From: Isoptericola variabilis 225
GTDB taxonomy: Bacteria; Actinomycetota; Actinomycetes; Actinomycetales; Cellulomonadaceae
Assembly: GCF_000215105.1 (NCBI RefSeq)
Contig: NC_015588.1
Location: 3,224,001-3,288,000, forward strand
Length of the DNA: 64,000 nt
Reading direction: 5' to 3'
Translations under genes and position numbers: made by a program
The notes under the pieces: model-generated
Databases searched by the model: none
What the model saw: only the letters and a program-made list of their open reading frames with translations
What the model was told of the DNA's origin: nothing
Shown here: in pieces, positions 16,748 to 24,580 of the stretch
Numbering within the stretch: the first letter of the stretch is position 1
Layout: every line of letters starts with the position of its first letter

Positions 16748-17674
16748 ATGGGGCACGACCACGCGGCGCACGGAGCGGGCCACGGCCCCGGTGACCACCG
16801 GGGCAGGCTGGCCGTCGCGTTCGGGATCACGGCGGCGATCGTCGTCGCACAGGTGGTCGGTGCCGCCGTCACGGGGAGCCTGGCGCTGCTGGTCGACACC
16901 GCGCACCTGCTCACCGACGCGGGCGGGCTCGGGCTCGCGCTGTTCGCGGCGCACCTGGCGCTCCGGCCACCGTCGCCCCGGCGCACCTGGGGGTTCCGCC
17001 GGGCCGAGGTGCTCGCCGCGCTCGCGCAGGCGGCGGTCCTGCTCGCGGTCGGGGTGTTCGTCGTCGTCGAGGGTGTCCGGCGGCTCGCGCACCCGCCGGA
17101 GATCCCGTCGACCGAGCTGGTGGTCTTCGGCGTGATCGGCCTGGCCGGGAACGTGGCGGCACTCCTCGTGCTCGCCGGACGGCGGTCGGCGACCTTCAAC
17201 CTTCGCGCCGCCTATCTCGAGGTCCTCAACGACGCGCTCGGGTCGGTCGCGGTCGTCGTCGCCGCCGTCGTCATCGCGACGACGGGCTGGCAGCGCGCCG
17301 ACACGGTCGCGGCGCTCGCGATCGGCGCGCTCATCCTGCCGCGGGCGTTCCGCCTGCTGCGCGAGACGTCGAGCGTGCTGCTCGAGTCCACTCCCCCGGG
17401 CCTCGACCTCGAGGAGGTCCGGACCCACCTGCTGCGCGTCGACCACGTGCGGTCGGTGCACGACGTCCACGCCTCGCTCATCGCGACGGGCCTGCCCACG
17501 CTCAGCGCGCACGTCGTCGTCGACGCCGACTGCTTCACCGACGGGCACGCCGGCCGCATCCTCGACGAGCTCCAGGAGTGCGTCGCCACGCACTTCGCCG
17601 TGCCGGTCGAGCACTCGACGTTCCAGGTCGAGCCGCACACCCACCCCGAGCACGAGCACCCGACGCACGAGTAG
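16748..17674 (+). CDS. Cation diffusion facilitator (CzcD/ZitB type, zinc/cobalt efflux)
   Basis: A 308-aa exporter with His-rich ends (MGHDHAAHGAGHGPGDH; HTHPEHEHPTHE), six predicted helices, the metal site LLVDTAHLLTDAGG in helix II, and LEVLNDALGSVAV in helix V, where the first His of the common HxxxD pair is replaced by Glu. The C-terminal cytoplasmic domain (about 215-300) is present. It follows the shorter facilitator by 23 bp, probably as part of the same metal-resistance unit. Confidence 0.9.
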   Translation: MGHDHAAHGAGHGPGDHRGRLAVAFGITAAIVVAQVVGAAVTGSLALLVDTAHLLTDAGGLGLALFAAHLALRPPSPRRTWGFRRAEVLAALAQAAVLLAVGVFVVVEGVRRLAHPPEIPSTELVVFGVIGLAGNVAALLVLAGRRSATFNLRAAYLEVLNDALGSVAVVVAAVVIATTGWQRADTVAALAIGALILPRAFRLLRETSSVLLESTPPGLDLEEVRTHLLRVDHVRSVHDVHASLIATGLPTLSAHVVVDADCFTDGHAGRILDELQECVATHFAVPVEHSTFQVEPHTHPEHEHPTHE

Positions 17675-17684
17675 CGACCCGGCG

Positions 17685-18689
17685 TCAGGTGCTCGCGCGC
17701 ACCACCAGCTCGGGCGGGAAGACGACGTCGCGCGGCTCGCGGCCGGGCTCGGCGATCTCGTCGAGCAGCAGCCGCGCGGCGGCGGCACCGATCTGCGCGA
17801 TGGGCTGCCGCACGGTCGTGAGCGGGACGGCCGCCATCGCCGCGAACGGGATGTCGTCGTACCCCACGACCGCGACGTCGTCGGGCACCCGTACGCCAGC
17901 CCGCGTCAGGGCGTTGACGATGCCGATCGCGTGCAGGTCGTTGCCCGCGAAGACCGCGTCGGGCCGGCGGTCCGCGGGAAGCCCCGCAACCCAGTGCCCG
18001 ACGTCCTGGCCGACCTCGAGGTCGAGGTCGGCCGAGCGGACGACCTCGAGCACGACGCCCGGCACCGCGGCGACGACGTCGTGGCAACCGTCGATACGGC
18101 TCTGCACCTGCCGCACACCCTCCGGACCCGCCGCGAACAGCAGACGTCGCCGGCCGGCGGCGAGCAGGTGCCGCACGGCGAGCCGGCCGCCCTCGCGGTG
18201 GTCGATCGAGACGGAGGACAGCCGGCGCTCCGGGTCGTCGTGGTCGACGAGCACGACGGGCGTGCCGCGCTCGCGCCGCCGGCGCAGCGGCTCGAGCTCG
18301 TCGTCGGACGGGGCGACCACGACGCCGTCGAACCGGAGCTGCTCGAAGAGCGTGAGGAACTGCTCCTGCTGGGCCGCCGACTCGTGCGAGCTGCCCGTGA
18401 CGACCGCGAGCCCGGCGTCGGCCGCGACCTTCTCCACGGCGGTCGCGATGCCCGCGAAGTAGGGGTTCGAGGCGTTGACGACTGACAGCCCCACGATGCC
18501 GCTGCGCTGCCGCCGGAGCTGGCGCGCAGGCATGCTGGGGACGAAGCCCAGCTCGGCGATCGACGCCTCGACGCGGCGCTTCATCCGGTTCGAGAGGCGG
18601 TCCGGCCAGTTGAGGTAGTTCGACACCGACGCCGCCGACACGCCCGCGTGGCGCGCGACGTCGTGGATGGTCACGCTCGACTCGCGCAC
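17685..18689 (-). CDS. LacI-family transcriptional regulator
   Basis: A 334-aa regulator with the N-terminal helix-turn-helix VTIHDVARHAGVSAASVSNYLNWPDRLSNRMKRRVEASIAELGFVP (about 6-51) and a periplasmic-binding-protein-like sensor domain (about 62-330) with VVGYDDIPFAAMAAVPLTTVRQP near the end. It probably represses a sugar-utilisation gene elsewhere; neither neighbour is an obvious sugar gene. GTG 18689 is preceded by AGGAGG with a 9-nt spacer, which decides the start. Confidence 0.92.
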   Translation of the reverse strand: MRESSVTIHDVARHAGVSAASVSNYLNWPDRLSNRMKRRVEASIAELGFVPSMPARQLRRQRSGIVGLSVVNASNPYFAGIATAVEKVAADAGLAVVTGSSHESAAQQEQFLTLFEQLRFDGVVVAPSDDELEPLRRRRERGTPVVLVDHDDPERRLSSVSIDHREGGRLAVRHLLAAGRRRLLFAAGPEGVRQVQSRIDGCHDVVAAVPGVVLEVVRSADLDLEVGQDVGHWVAGLPADRRPDAVFAGNDLHAIGIVNALTRAGVRVPDDVAVVGYDDIPFAAMAAVPLTTVRQPIAQIGAAAARLLLDEIAEPGREPRDVVFPPELVVRAST

Positions 18690-18757
18690 GACCGTTCACC
18701 TCCTGGATCCCGCGGCGAAGTTACCACCGTCGTCGCCCGGCCCCTGGCCCTGGGCCC

Positions 18758-18763
18758 TAGGCT
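18758..18763 (+). promoter_or_regulatory. Putative -10 element TAGGCT of a leaderless transcript
   Basis: TAGGCT ends 7 nt before the ATG of the downstream small membrane protein, with no Shine-Dalgarno between. Confidence 0.4.
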
Positions 18764-18770
18764 CACGGCC

Positions 18771-19058
18771 ATGAGCGACGACACGCGCGACGACGCGACC
18801 GCCACGGGCCCCGCGATCCCGGCGTCCACCCTCCTGACGCTGGCCATGGTCGAGGCGCCGATCCTCGGGGCGGGCGTCGTCCTGCTCGCGATGGGCGTCA
18901 TCCCGCTCGCCGTGTTCGTCGGCATCGCCGTCGTCGCGGTCGTCGCGTCGTCGCTCGTGCTGGTGAACGGGCTGCGCCGCGCACGCCCGCGGCCGGCGGG
19001 CCACGAGGCGTCCGACAGGTCCGGCTCGACGATCGACCGGTCCGACCCGTTCCTCTGA
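18771..19058 (+). CDS. Small two-helix membrane protein of unknown function
   Basis: A 95-aa protein with an acidic, Thr/Asp-rich N-terminus (1-15), two predicted membrane helices (about 19-42 and 44-66) and a basic then Ser/Asp-rich C-terminal tail. I do not recognise a family. The coding frame is supported by the position of a putative leaderless promoter and by the strong terminator 5 bp after its stop. Confidence 0.65.
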   Translation: MSDDTRDDATATGPAIPASTLLTLAMVEAPILGAGVVLLAMGVIPLAVFVGIAVVAVVASSLVLVNGLRRARPRPAGHEASDRSGSTIDRSDPFL

Positions 19059-19062
19059 CCCG

Positions 19063-19113
19063 CACGACGACGGGCACGTCGGCCCGTCGCGGACCGGCGT
19101 GCCCGTCGTCGTG
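19063..19113. terminator. Bidirectional terminator hairpin with 16-bp perfect stem
   Basis: CACGACGACGGGCACG (19063-19078) pairs perfectly with 19098-19113 across a 19-nt loop, between two convergent genes. Confidence 0.85.
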
Positions 19114-19125
19114 GTCGGTGGCGCC

Positions 19126-19557
19126 TCAGTGCATCTCGGGGAACTCGATGCCGGCGCAGTCGGCCTCGGAGAAGATCTGGCCGACGAGGAACCCGAAGTC
19201 GTCGTCGTCGAGGTACGAGATCGACGGCAGCTCCTTGCCGTTGCGGTCGTGCGCCCCGCCGCCCGCCGTGGCGCGCATGTGGATCAGCGGCTCGGCGTCG
19301 ACGTCGTTGGCCGTCAGCCACGCCTGCGTCCACTCGCCGGCGTGCGCGAGGCACTCGGGCGTCGCGCCGGGGAACTGCGAGATGACGACGCCGACGAACT
19401 CGGTCATCGGCATCCACGGGGTCCCCGACCGGACCTGGGCGTAGGCCGCCTCCTGCCACTCGGTCTTGTAACAGTGGTGCGCCATCGCCCCGGGCGCGAT
19501 CGCCAGGGTGGCCACGCCGGCCACGGCGACGGCGCCGATCCGGAAGCTCTTCCTCAT
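19126..19557 (-). CDS. Secreted protein of unknown function
   Basis: A 143-aa protein with a clear Sec signal peptide (about 1-26, cleavage after AMA) so that the mature chain would begin with His-His-Cys. The mature part is compact, with three cysteines (in HHCYK, PECLA, ADCAG), and no known domain that I recognise. Start ATG 19557 has AGAGGA about 7 nt upstream. It lies downstream of, and in the same direction as, the copper-type P-ATPase but a hairpin separates them. The exposed HHC terminus could bind copper, but this is speculation. Confidence 0.75.
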   Translation of the reverse strand: MRKSFRIGAVAVAGVATLAIAPGAMAHHCYKTEWQEAAYAQVRSGTPWMPMTEFVGVVISQFPGATPECLAHAGEWTQAWLTANDVDAEPLIHMRATAGGGAHDRNGKELPSISYLDDDDFGFLVGQIFSEADCAGIEFPEMH

Positions 19558-19609
19558 GGTGTGTCCTCTTCGGTCGTCTGGTGCGGGCGTCGGCGACGCC
19601 CGCACGAGA

Positions 19610-19645
19610 AGACGCCGCCGGGCCCCGTTCAGGACCCGGCGGCGT
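19610..19645 (-). terminator. Terminator hairpin downstream of the P-type ATPase
   Basis: GACGCCGCCGGG (19610-19621) pairs perfectly with 19634-19645 across a 12-nt loop. On the minus strand it is followed by a TTCT stretch, and it starts 20 bp beyond the ATPase stop. Confidence 0.75.
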
Positions 19646-19665
19646 CCGTTTCACCCGGGTGAGGC

Positions 19666-21765
19666 TCAGCGCGACGGTCGCAGGTCGAGTCGGCGCAGCA
19701 GCTGCGCGTTGAGCGCCACGACCACGGTCGACAGCGACATGAGCAGCGCGCCCACCGACATCGGCATGACGAACCCGACCGGCGCGAGGACGCCTGCCGC
19801 GAGCGGCACGGCCACGAGGTTGTACCCGGCGGCCCACCAGAGGTTCTGCTTCATCGTGCGGTAGCTCGCCCGCGACAGGTCGACGACGGACAGCACGGCA
19901 CGCGGGTCGTCGCCGGCGAGGATGACCCCGGCCGACCCGATCGCGACGTCGGTGCCCGCGCCGATCGCGATGCCGACGTCGGCCTGCGCGAGCGCCGGGG
20001 CGTCGTTGACGCCGTCGCCGACCATCGCCACACGGTGGCCCTCGCGCCGGAGCGCGGCCACGGTCGAGGACTTGTCCTCGGGCCGCACCCCCGCGAAGTA
20101 CCGGTCGATCCCGAGCTCGCGCGCGACGGAGCGTGCCACGGCCTCCGCGTCACCGGTGATCATGACGACGTCGATGCCGCGCGCCCGCAGCTGCGCGACG
20201 GCGTCGGCGGACTCGGGCCGCACCTGGTCGGCGAGGCGCAGCGCACCGATGACCGCGCCGTCGCGCACCACGTGGAGCACGATCGCGCCCTCGCCGCGCC
20301 AGGCCGCGGCCTCGGGGACCTCCTCGAGGCGGCGCTCCTCGAGCAGCCGCGGGCCGCCGACGCGCACCTCGCGTCCGTCGACCGTCGCGGTCACGCCGAC
20401 CGCGGGCGCCGAGGCGAAGCCTCCCGCGCGCGGGACGGACAGGCCGCGAGCGCCGGCCTCGCCGACGATCGCGCGGGCGAGCGGGTGCTCGCTGTCCGAC
20501 TCGGCGGCCGCCGCGAGCGCCAGCACCGCGTCGGCGTCGAGGTCGCCGGTCGTGGCGACGTCGACGACGGCGGACTCGCCGCGCGTGAGCGTGCCCGTCT
20601 TGTCGAACAGGACCACGTCGACCGTGCGCATGCTCTCGAGGGCGAGCCGGTCCTTGACCAGGACGCCGGCCCGGGCGGCGCGCTCGGTCGCGATGGACAC
20701 GACCAGCGGGATCGCCAGGCCGAGCGCGTGGGGGCACGCGATGACGAGCACGGTCACGGTCCGCACGACCGCGGCGTCGGGCAGCCCGAGCAACGACCAC
20801 ACGACGGCGGTCACGGCGGCCGCGCCGAGCGCGAACCAGAACAGCCATCCCGCGGCCACGTCGGCGATCCGCTGCGCGCGCGACGACGACGCCTGGGCGT
20901 CGGCCACGAGCTTGCGGATGCCCGCGAGCGCCGTGTCGTCGCCGGTCGCGGTCACCTCGACGCGCAGGCCCGAGTCGGTCGCCACGGTGCCGGCCGTGAC
21001 CTGGTCGCCGACGCCGCGCGTCACGGTGCGCGACTCCCCCGTGATCATCGACTCGTCCATCTCGGCCCGGCCGTCGACGACGCGGCCGTCGGCCGGGACG
21101 CGGCCGCCCGGGCGGACGAGGACGACGTCGCCCACCCGGAGGTCCGACGGCGGCACGACGGCGACCTGGTCGCCGTCGACGCGCTCGGCCTCGTCGGGCA
21201 GCAGCTCCGCGAGCGAGTCGAGCGCCGACGTCGTCCGCGCGAGCGAGCGCATCTCGATCCAGTGGCCGAGCAGCATGATCACGACCAGCAGCGCGAGCTC
21301 CCACCAGAAGTCGAGCTGGTGGTCGAGCAGGCCGAGGCTCGCGCCGGCCGAGGCGACGAACGCGACCGTGATGGCGGTCCCGACGAGCAGCATCATGCCG
21401 GGGCGCCGCGCGCGGAGCTCGGACGCCGCCCCGACGAGGAAGGGCCGGCCGCCCCAGGCGAAGACGACGGTGCCGAGAACGGGCGAGACCCAGCGGACCC
21501 ACGCGGCGTCGGGCAGCTCGTAGCCGAGGATCATCGCGAACATCGGCGAGAACGCGACGACCGGGACGGCCAGCACGAGCATGGTCCAGAACAGGCGGCG
21601 GTACTCGGCGACGTGGTCCCCGTGGCCGCCGCCGTGCCCGCCGTGCCCCGTGTGCTCGGCGTGTCCTGCGTGCTCGGCGGGCGCCCCGGCCCCGCCGTGA
21701 TCCTGGTGGTCGTGCTGGTGGTGCTCGTGGTGCTGGTGGTGCCGCGTGTGCTCTTCGGTCCTCAT
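19666..21765 (-). CDS. Heavy-metal P1B-type ATPase with CPH motif (CopB-like copper exporter)
   Basis: A 699-aa P-type ATPase. Instead of a Cys-type metal-binding domain, the N-terminus (1-52) is extremely His-rich. The membrane-embedded motif is VIACPHALGLAIP (CPH rather than CPC), the marker of the CopB subgroup (P1B-3). The actuator loop MDESMITGES, phosphorylation site FDKTGTLTRGE and hinge GDGVNDAPALAQADVGIAIG are all intact. It is expected to pump copper out of the cytoplasm. Start ATG 21765 has GGAGGGGAAGG upstream, and a CsoR-like operator lies 25 bp further out. Confidence 0.93.
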   Translation of the reverse strand: MRTEEHTRHHQHHEHHQHDHQDHGGAGAPAEHAGHAEHTGHGGHGGGHGDHVAEYRRLFWTMLVLAVPVVAFSPMFAMILGYELPDAAWVRWVSPVLGTVVFAWGGRPFLVGAASELRARRPGMMLLVGTAITVAFVASAGASLGLLDHQLDFWWELALLVVIMLLGHWIEMRSLARTTSALDSLAELLPDEAERVDGDQVAVVPPSDLRVGDVVLVRPGGRVPADGRVVDGRAEMDESMITGESRTVTRGVGDQVTAGTVATDSGLRVEVTATGDDTALAGIRKLVADAQASSSRAQRIADVAAGWLFWFALGAAAVTAVVWSLLGLPDAAVVRTVTVLVIACPHALGLAIPLVVSIATERAARAGVLVKDRLALESMRTVDVVLFDKTGTLTRGESAVVDVATTGDLDADAVLALAAAAESDSEHPLARAIVGEAGARGLSVPRAGGFASAPAVGVTATVDGREVRVGGPRLLEERRLEEVPEAAAWRGEGAIVLHVVRDGAVIGALRLADQVRPESADAVAQLRARGIDVVMITGDAEAVARSVARELGIDRYFAGVRPEDKSSTVAALRREGHRVAMVGDGVNDAPALAQADVGIAIGAGTDVAIGSAGVILAGDDPRAVLSVVDLSRASYRTMKQNLWWAAGYNLVAVPLAAGVLAPVGFVMPMSVGALLMSLSTVVVALNAQLLRRLDLRPSR

Positions 21766-21789
21766 GGCACCTTCCCCTCCGTCCTGACG

Positions 21790-21806
21790 ATACCCCCAGG
21801 GGGTAT
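21790..21806. promoter_or_regulatory. CsoR-type copper operator
   Basis: ATACCCCCAGGGGGTAT is a perfect palindrome (8-bp arms, one central base) with the poly-C/poly-G core typical of CsoR/RicR operators. It sits between the CopB-like ATPase start and the end of the upstream gene, so the ATPase is probably derepressed by Cu(I). No csoR gene is present in the window. Confidence 0.85.
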
Positions 21807-21849
21807 ATCGCGCCAGAACCGGAGCTCCCTGCCGAGTATTCCCGCCCGG

Positions 21850-22731
21850 CTACGCCGCCACGAGGGCGAGGTCGACGCGCCCCACAGACGGCAGGGCGGC
21901 GCGGACGCTCGCCTCGGCGTCGGCGGCGACCCGTCCGCCGTCGGACACGGTGAGCGCGGGCGCGACGCCGAGCCGCGCCTGCACCACGAGGCGGTGACCC
22001 GACCAGCGCAGGCGCACGTCGTCGACCCGCCCGACGTCGCGGGCCGTGCCCCACAGCAGCACGAGGATCGCGGCGGTGATGAGCAGGCCGACGATCGGGT
22101 CGGCCTGCGGGAAGCCGAGCGACACGCCGAGCACGCCGAGAACCACCGCGAGCGAGGTGAAGCCGTCGGTGCGGGCGTGCACGCCGTCGGCGACGAGCGC
22201 CGCCGACCCGATGCGCCGACCGGTGCGGATGCGGTAGACCGCGACGGCCTCGTTGCCCGCGAACCCCACGACGCCGGCCACGGCGACCCATCCGAGGTGC
22301 TCGAGCGGCTGCGGGTCGGCGAGGCGCCGCACCGACTCGACGCCCGCGACCACGGCCGACAGGGCGATCATCGCCACGACGAACAGCCCGGCGAGGTCCT
22401 CGACGCGTCCGAAGCCGTGCGTGTACCGCCGCGTCGCCGCGCGACGGCCGAGGACGAACGCGATCCACAGCGGCACAGCCGTGAGCGCGTCCGAGAAGTT
22501 GTGGATCGTGTCGGCCAGAAGCGCGACCGACCCGCTCACGAGCGCGATGCCGAGCTGCGCGACCGCGGTCGCGCCGAGCACGAGCAGGCTGACCTTGACC
22601 GCGCGGATCCCCTGCGCGCTCGCCTCGAGCGCGCCGTCGACCGAGTCGGCGGCGTCGTGCGAGTGCGGCACGAACACCTCGTGCAGCCACCCGCGGAACC
22701 CCGCGGGGTGCGCGTGCTCGACGCCGGTCAT
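21850..22731 (-). CDS. Cation diffusion facilitator transporter
   Basis: A 293-aa exporter with six predicted helices, metal-site motifs LLADTIHNFSDAL (helix II) and LVADGVHARTDGFTSLAVV (helix V), and a cytoplasmic domain of about 70 residues at the C-terminus. A His-containing N-terminus (EHAHPAGF; VPHSHDAADS) precedes helix I. Its ATG overlaps the stop of the ArsR gene by 4 bp, indicating metal-regulated co-expression; zinc, cobalt or nickel are likely substrates. Confidence 0.92.
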   Translation of the reverse strand: MTGVEHAHPAGFRGWLHEVFVPHSHDAADSVDGALEASAQGIRAVKVSLLVLGATAVAQLGIALVSGSVALLADTIHNFSDALTAVPLWIAFVLGRRAATRRYTHGFGRVEDLAGLFVVAMIALSAVVAGVESVRRLADPQPLEHLGWVAVAGVVGFAGNEAVAVYRIRTGRRIGSAALVADGVHARTDGFTSLAVVLGVLGVSLGFPQADPIVGLLITAAILVLLWGTARDVGRVDDVRLRWSGHRLVVQARLGVAPALTVSDGGRVAADAEASVRAALPSVGRVDLALVAA

Positions 22732-23054
22732 GCGCGCGGTCCGGGATGGCCGTCGTGGTGCGCGGGCCGCTCGTCGACCGCGTGCTGCGCCTGGTAGACG
22801 GCCTGGGCCACGAGGGTGCGCGCGTGCTCGTCGACGAGCGAGTAGAAGACGCGGTTGCCCTCCTGGCGCGCCGTGACGATGCGTCCCCACCGCAGCTTGG
22901 CGAGGTGCTGCGAGACGGCCGTGGGCGACTTGTCGACGATGTCGGCGAGATGGTTGACCGACAGCTCCTCGTCGCGCAGCGCGAGGATGATGCGCACGCG
23001 CGTCGGGTCGGCCAGGAGCGAGTCGGAGGCAAGCGGAAGGCTCGACTCCAGCAC
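22728..23054 (-). CDS. ArsR/SmtB-family metal-responsive repressor
   Basis: A 108-aa winged-helix repressor: LLADPTRVRIILALRDEELSVNHLADIVDKSPTAVSQHLAKLRWGRIV is the DNA-binding core. There are no core cysteines; the C-terminal helix and tail (DEHARTLVAQAVYQAQHAVDERPAHHDGH) are His/Asp-rich, as in alpha-5-type Zn/Co/Ni sensors. It starts with GTG 23054 and overlaps the facilitator gene by 4 bp. It likely represses this two-gene operon. Confidence 0.9.
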   Translation of the reverse strand: MLESSLPLASDSLLADPTRVRIILALRDEELSVNHLADIVDKSPTAVSQHLAKLRWGRIVTARQEGNRVFYSLVDEHARTLVAQAVYQAQHAVDERPAHHDGHPGPRA

Positions 23055-23122
23055 CCCGGCCGGTGGCGCGCCTCATCGTCCACAGGCCATGCACTCCCCT
23101 TGCCGGGCCGATCGGCCGCGGG

Positions 23123-23128
23123 TAGCAT
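23123..23128 (+). promoter_or_regulatory. Putative -10 element TAGCAT of a leaderless transcript
   Basis: TAGCAT ends 7 nt before the ATG of the HNH gene; no Shine-Dalgarno is visible. Confidence 0.4.
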
Positions 23129-23135
23129 CGAACGT

Positions 23136-24542
23136 ATGTTCGACACGGTGGTCCGCGAGCGGGACGGGGCGGTCGTCACGATCGACGACCTCGACGCGCT
23201 CGCGTCCCCGCCGCCGGGTCCGCCGTCGGTGAACGCCGTGAGCGCCGCGATCGACGAGGCGGTGGCCCTGCAGGCCGAGATCGACGCGCTCGAGGGCCGC
23301 AAGCTCCTCGCGCTCGAGAAGGCGCGGCGCGCGGCGATGCGGTGCGAGCGTGACCTGCTCGCCCAGGACGACCCCGAGCTGGCCCGTGCCGGGACGTCGC
23401 GTCGCCACCAGCTCGCGCTGCGCGCCTTCGTCGCCGACGTCGCGGCCGCACTGCGCCTCTCCGAGCGGCAGGCCGGCCACCTCGTCGACACCGCTCGTAC
23501 CCTGACCGCCCACGGCCGGGCCACGCTCGCGGCGCTCTGCCGCGGCGAGTTCTCGGCCGCGATCGCGACTGCCATGGCCGACACGCTCGCCGACGTCCCG
23601 GACGGTCGCGCCCGCGCCGAGGTCCAGGCCGAGGCGCTGACCTGCGCCCGCGCCGCGACGCCGTCCGCGTTCCGTCGGCACCTGCGCCGCGCCCGCGATC
23701 GCGTGCACCCGGAGCCGATGGACGTCCGCCACGAGCGGGCGTCCGCGAAGCGCGCGGTGCACGTCGACCCGGGAGCGGACGGGATGGCCTGGCTCACCGC
23801 CTACCTCCCGGCCACGACCGCGCACGCGATCGCCGACCGTCTGGACGCCACGGCACGTCAGGCGCGGACGGCGGGCGACGGGCGCACGCTCGACCAGTTG
23901 CGCGCTGACGCGCTCGCGGCGCTGCTGCTCGTCGGCGTCCCTACGGCCGGCGACGGCGCGGGCACGCTCGCGCGCGAGCTGGAGTCCGGGCTCGTGCCCG
24001 ACCTCGCCGACCAGGCCCGCCGGATCACCCCGCGCGTCAGCGTGACCGTGCCCGTGCTCGCGCTGCTGGGCCGCACCGACGTCCCGGCCGAGCTCGAGGG
24101 CCACGGGCCGGTCGACCCGGCCACCGCGGCGGTGCTCGCGGCCGGGGCGCCGTCGCTGCGCCGGCTGCTCGTCGACCCGGTGTCCGGCCGCGTGCTCACG
24201 ACCGACGCCGGCACCTACACCGTGCCCGCGGCGCTGCGCGCCTACCTCCAGGCACGGGACGGCACCTGCCGGTTCCCCGGTTGCTCCCGACCGGCGCGGG
24301 CGAGCGACGTCGACCACACCACGGCGTGGGCCGCGGGCGGCACGACGACGGCCGCGAACCTCGCGCACCTATGCCGCCGTCATCACGTGCTCAAGCACCA
24401 GACCCGCTGGCACGCCCGGCAGCTGCCCGACGGGACGCTCCGGTGGACGTCACCCGCCGGGCGGACGTACCACGACGCCGTCGCGCCACCGGTCGACACC
24501 TCGGGCGAGCTCCTGCGGGACCCGGGGCCGCCGCCGTTCTGA
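23136..24542 (+). CDS. DUF222 / HNH endonuclease domain protein (13E12 repeat family)
   Basis: A 468-aa protein with the alpha-helical DUF222 domain (about 35-330) followed by an HNH nuclease domain: GTCRFPGCSRPARASDVDHTTAWAAGGTTTAANLAHLCRRHHVLKH (about 380-430), with two zinc-binding Cys and the DH and N..H residues of the active site. Such genes occur in many copies in Actinobacteria and behave like selfish or mobile repeats, although their activity is not established. All key residues are present. Gene start set by the leaderless -10. Confidence 0.9.
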   Translation: MFDTVVRERDGAVVTIDDLDALASPPPGPPSVNAVSAAIDEAVALQAEIDALEGRKLLALEKARRAAMRCERDLLAQDDPELARAGTSRRHQLALRAFVADVAAALRLSERQAGHLVDTARTLTAHGRATLAALCRGEFSAAIATAMADTLADVPDGRARAEVQAEALTCARAATPSAFRRHLRRARDRVHPEPMDVRHERASAKRAVHVDPGADGMAWLTAYLPATTAHAIADRLDATARQARTAGDGRTLDQLRADALAALLLVGVPTAGDGAGTLARELESGLVPDLADQARRITPRVSVTVPVLALLGRTDVPAELEGHGPVDPATAAVLAAGAPSLRRLLVDPVSGRVLTTDAGTYTVPAALRAYLQARDGTCRFPGCSRPARASDVDHTTAWAAGGTTTAANLAHLCRRHHVLKHQTRWHARQLPDGTLRWTSPAGRTYHDAVAPPVDTSGELLRDPGPPPF

Positions 24543-24580
24543 GCGGCGCCCGGGCTCAGGGGCCTGTGCTCAGGGGCCGC

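Noticed and set aside
23136..24542. CRISPR- or intron-type HNH nuclease
   Set aside because: The DUF222 plus HNH architecture identifies the 13E12-type family; no cas genes, intron or intein context is seen.
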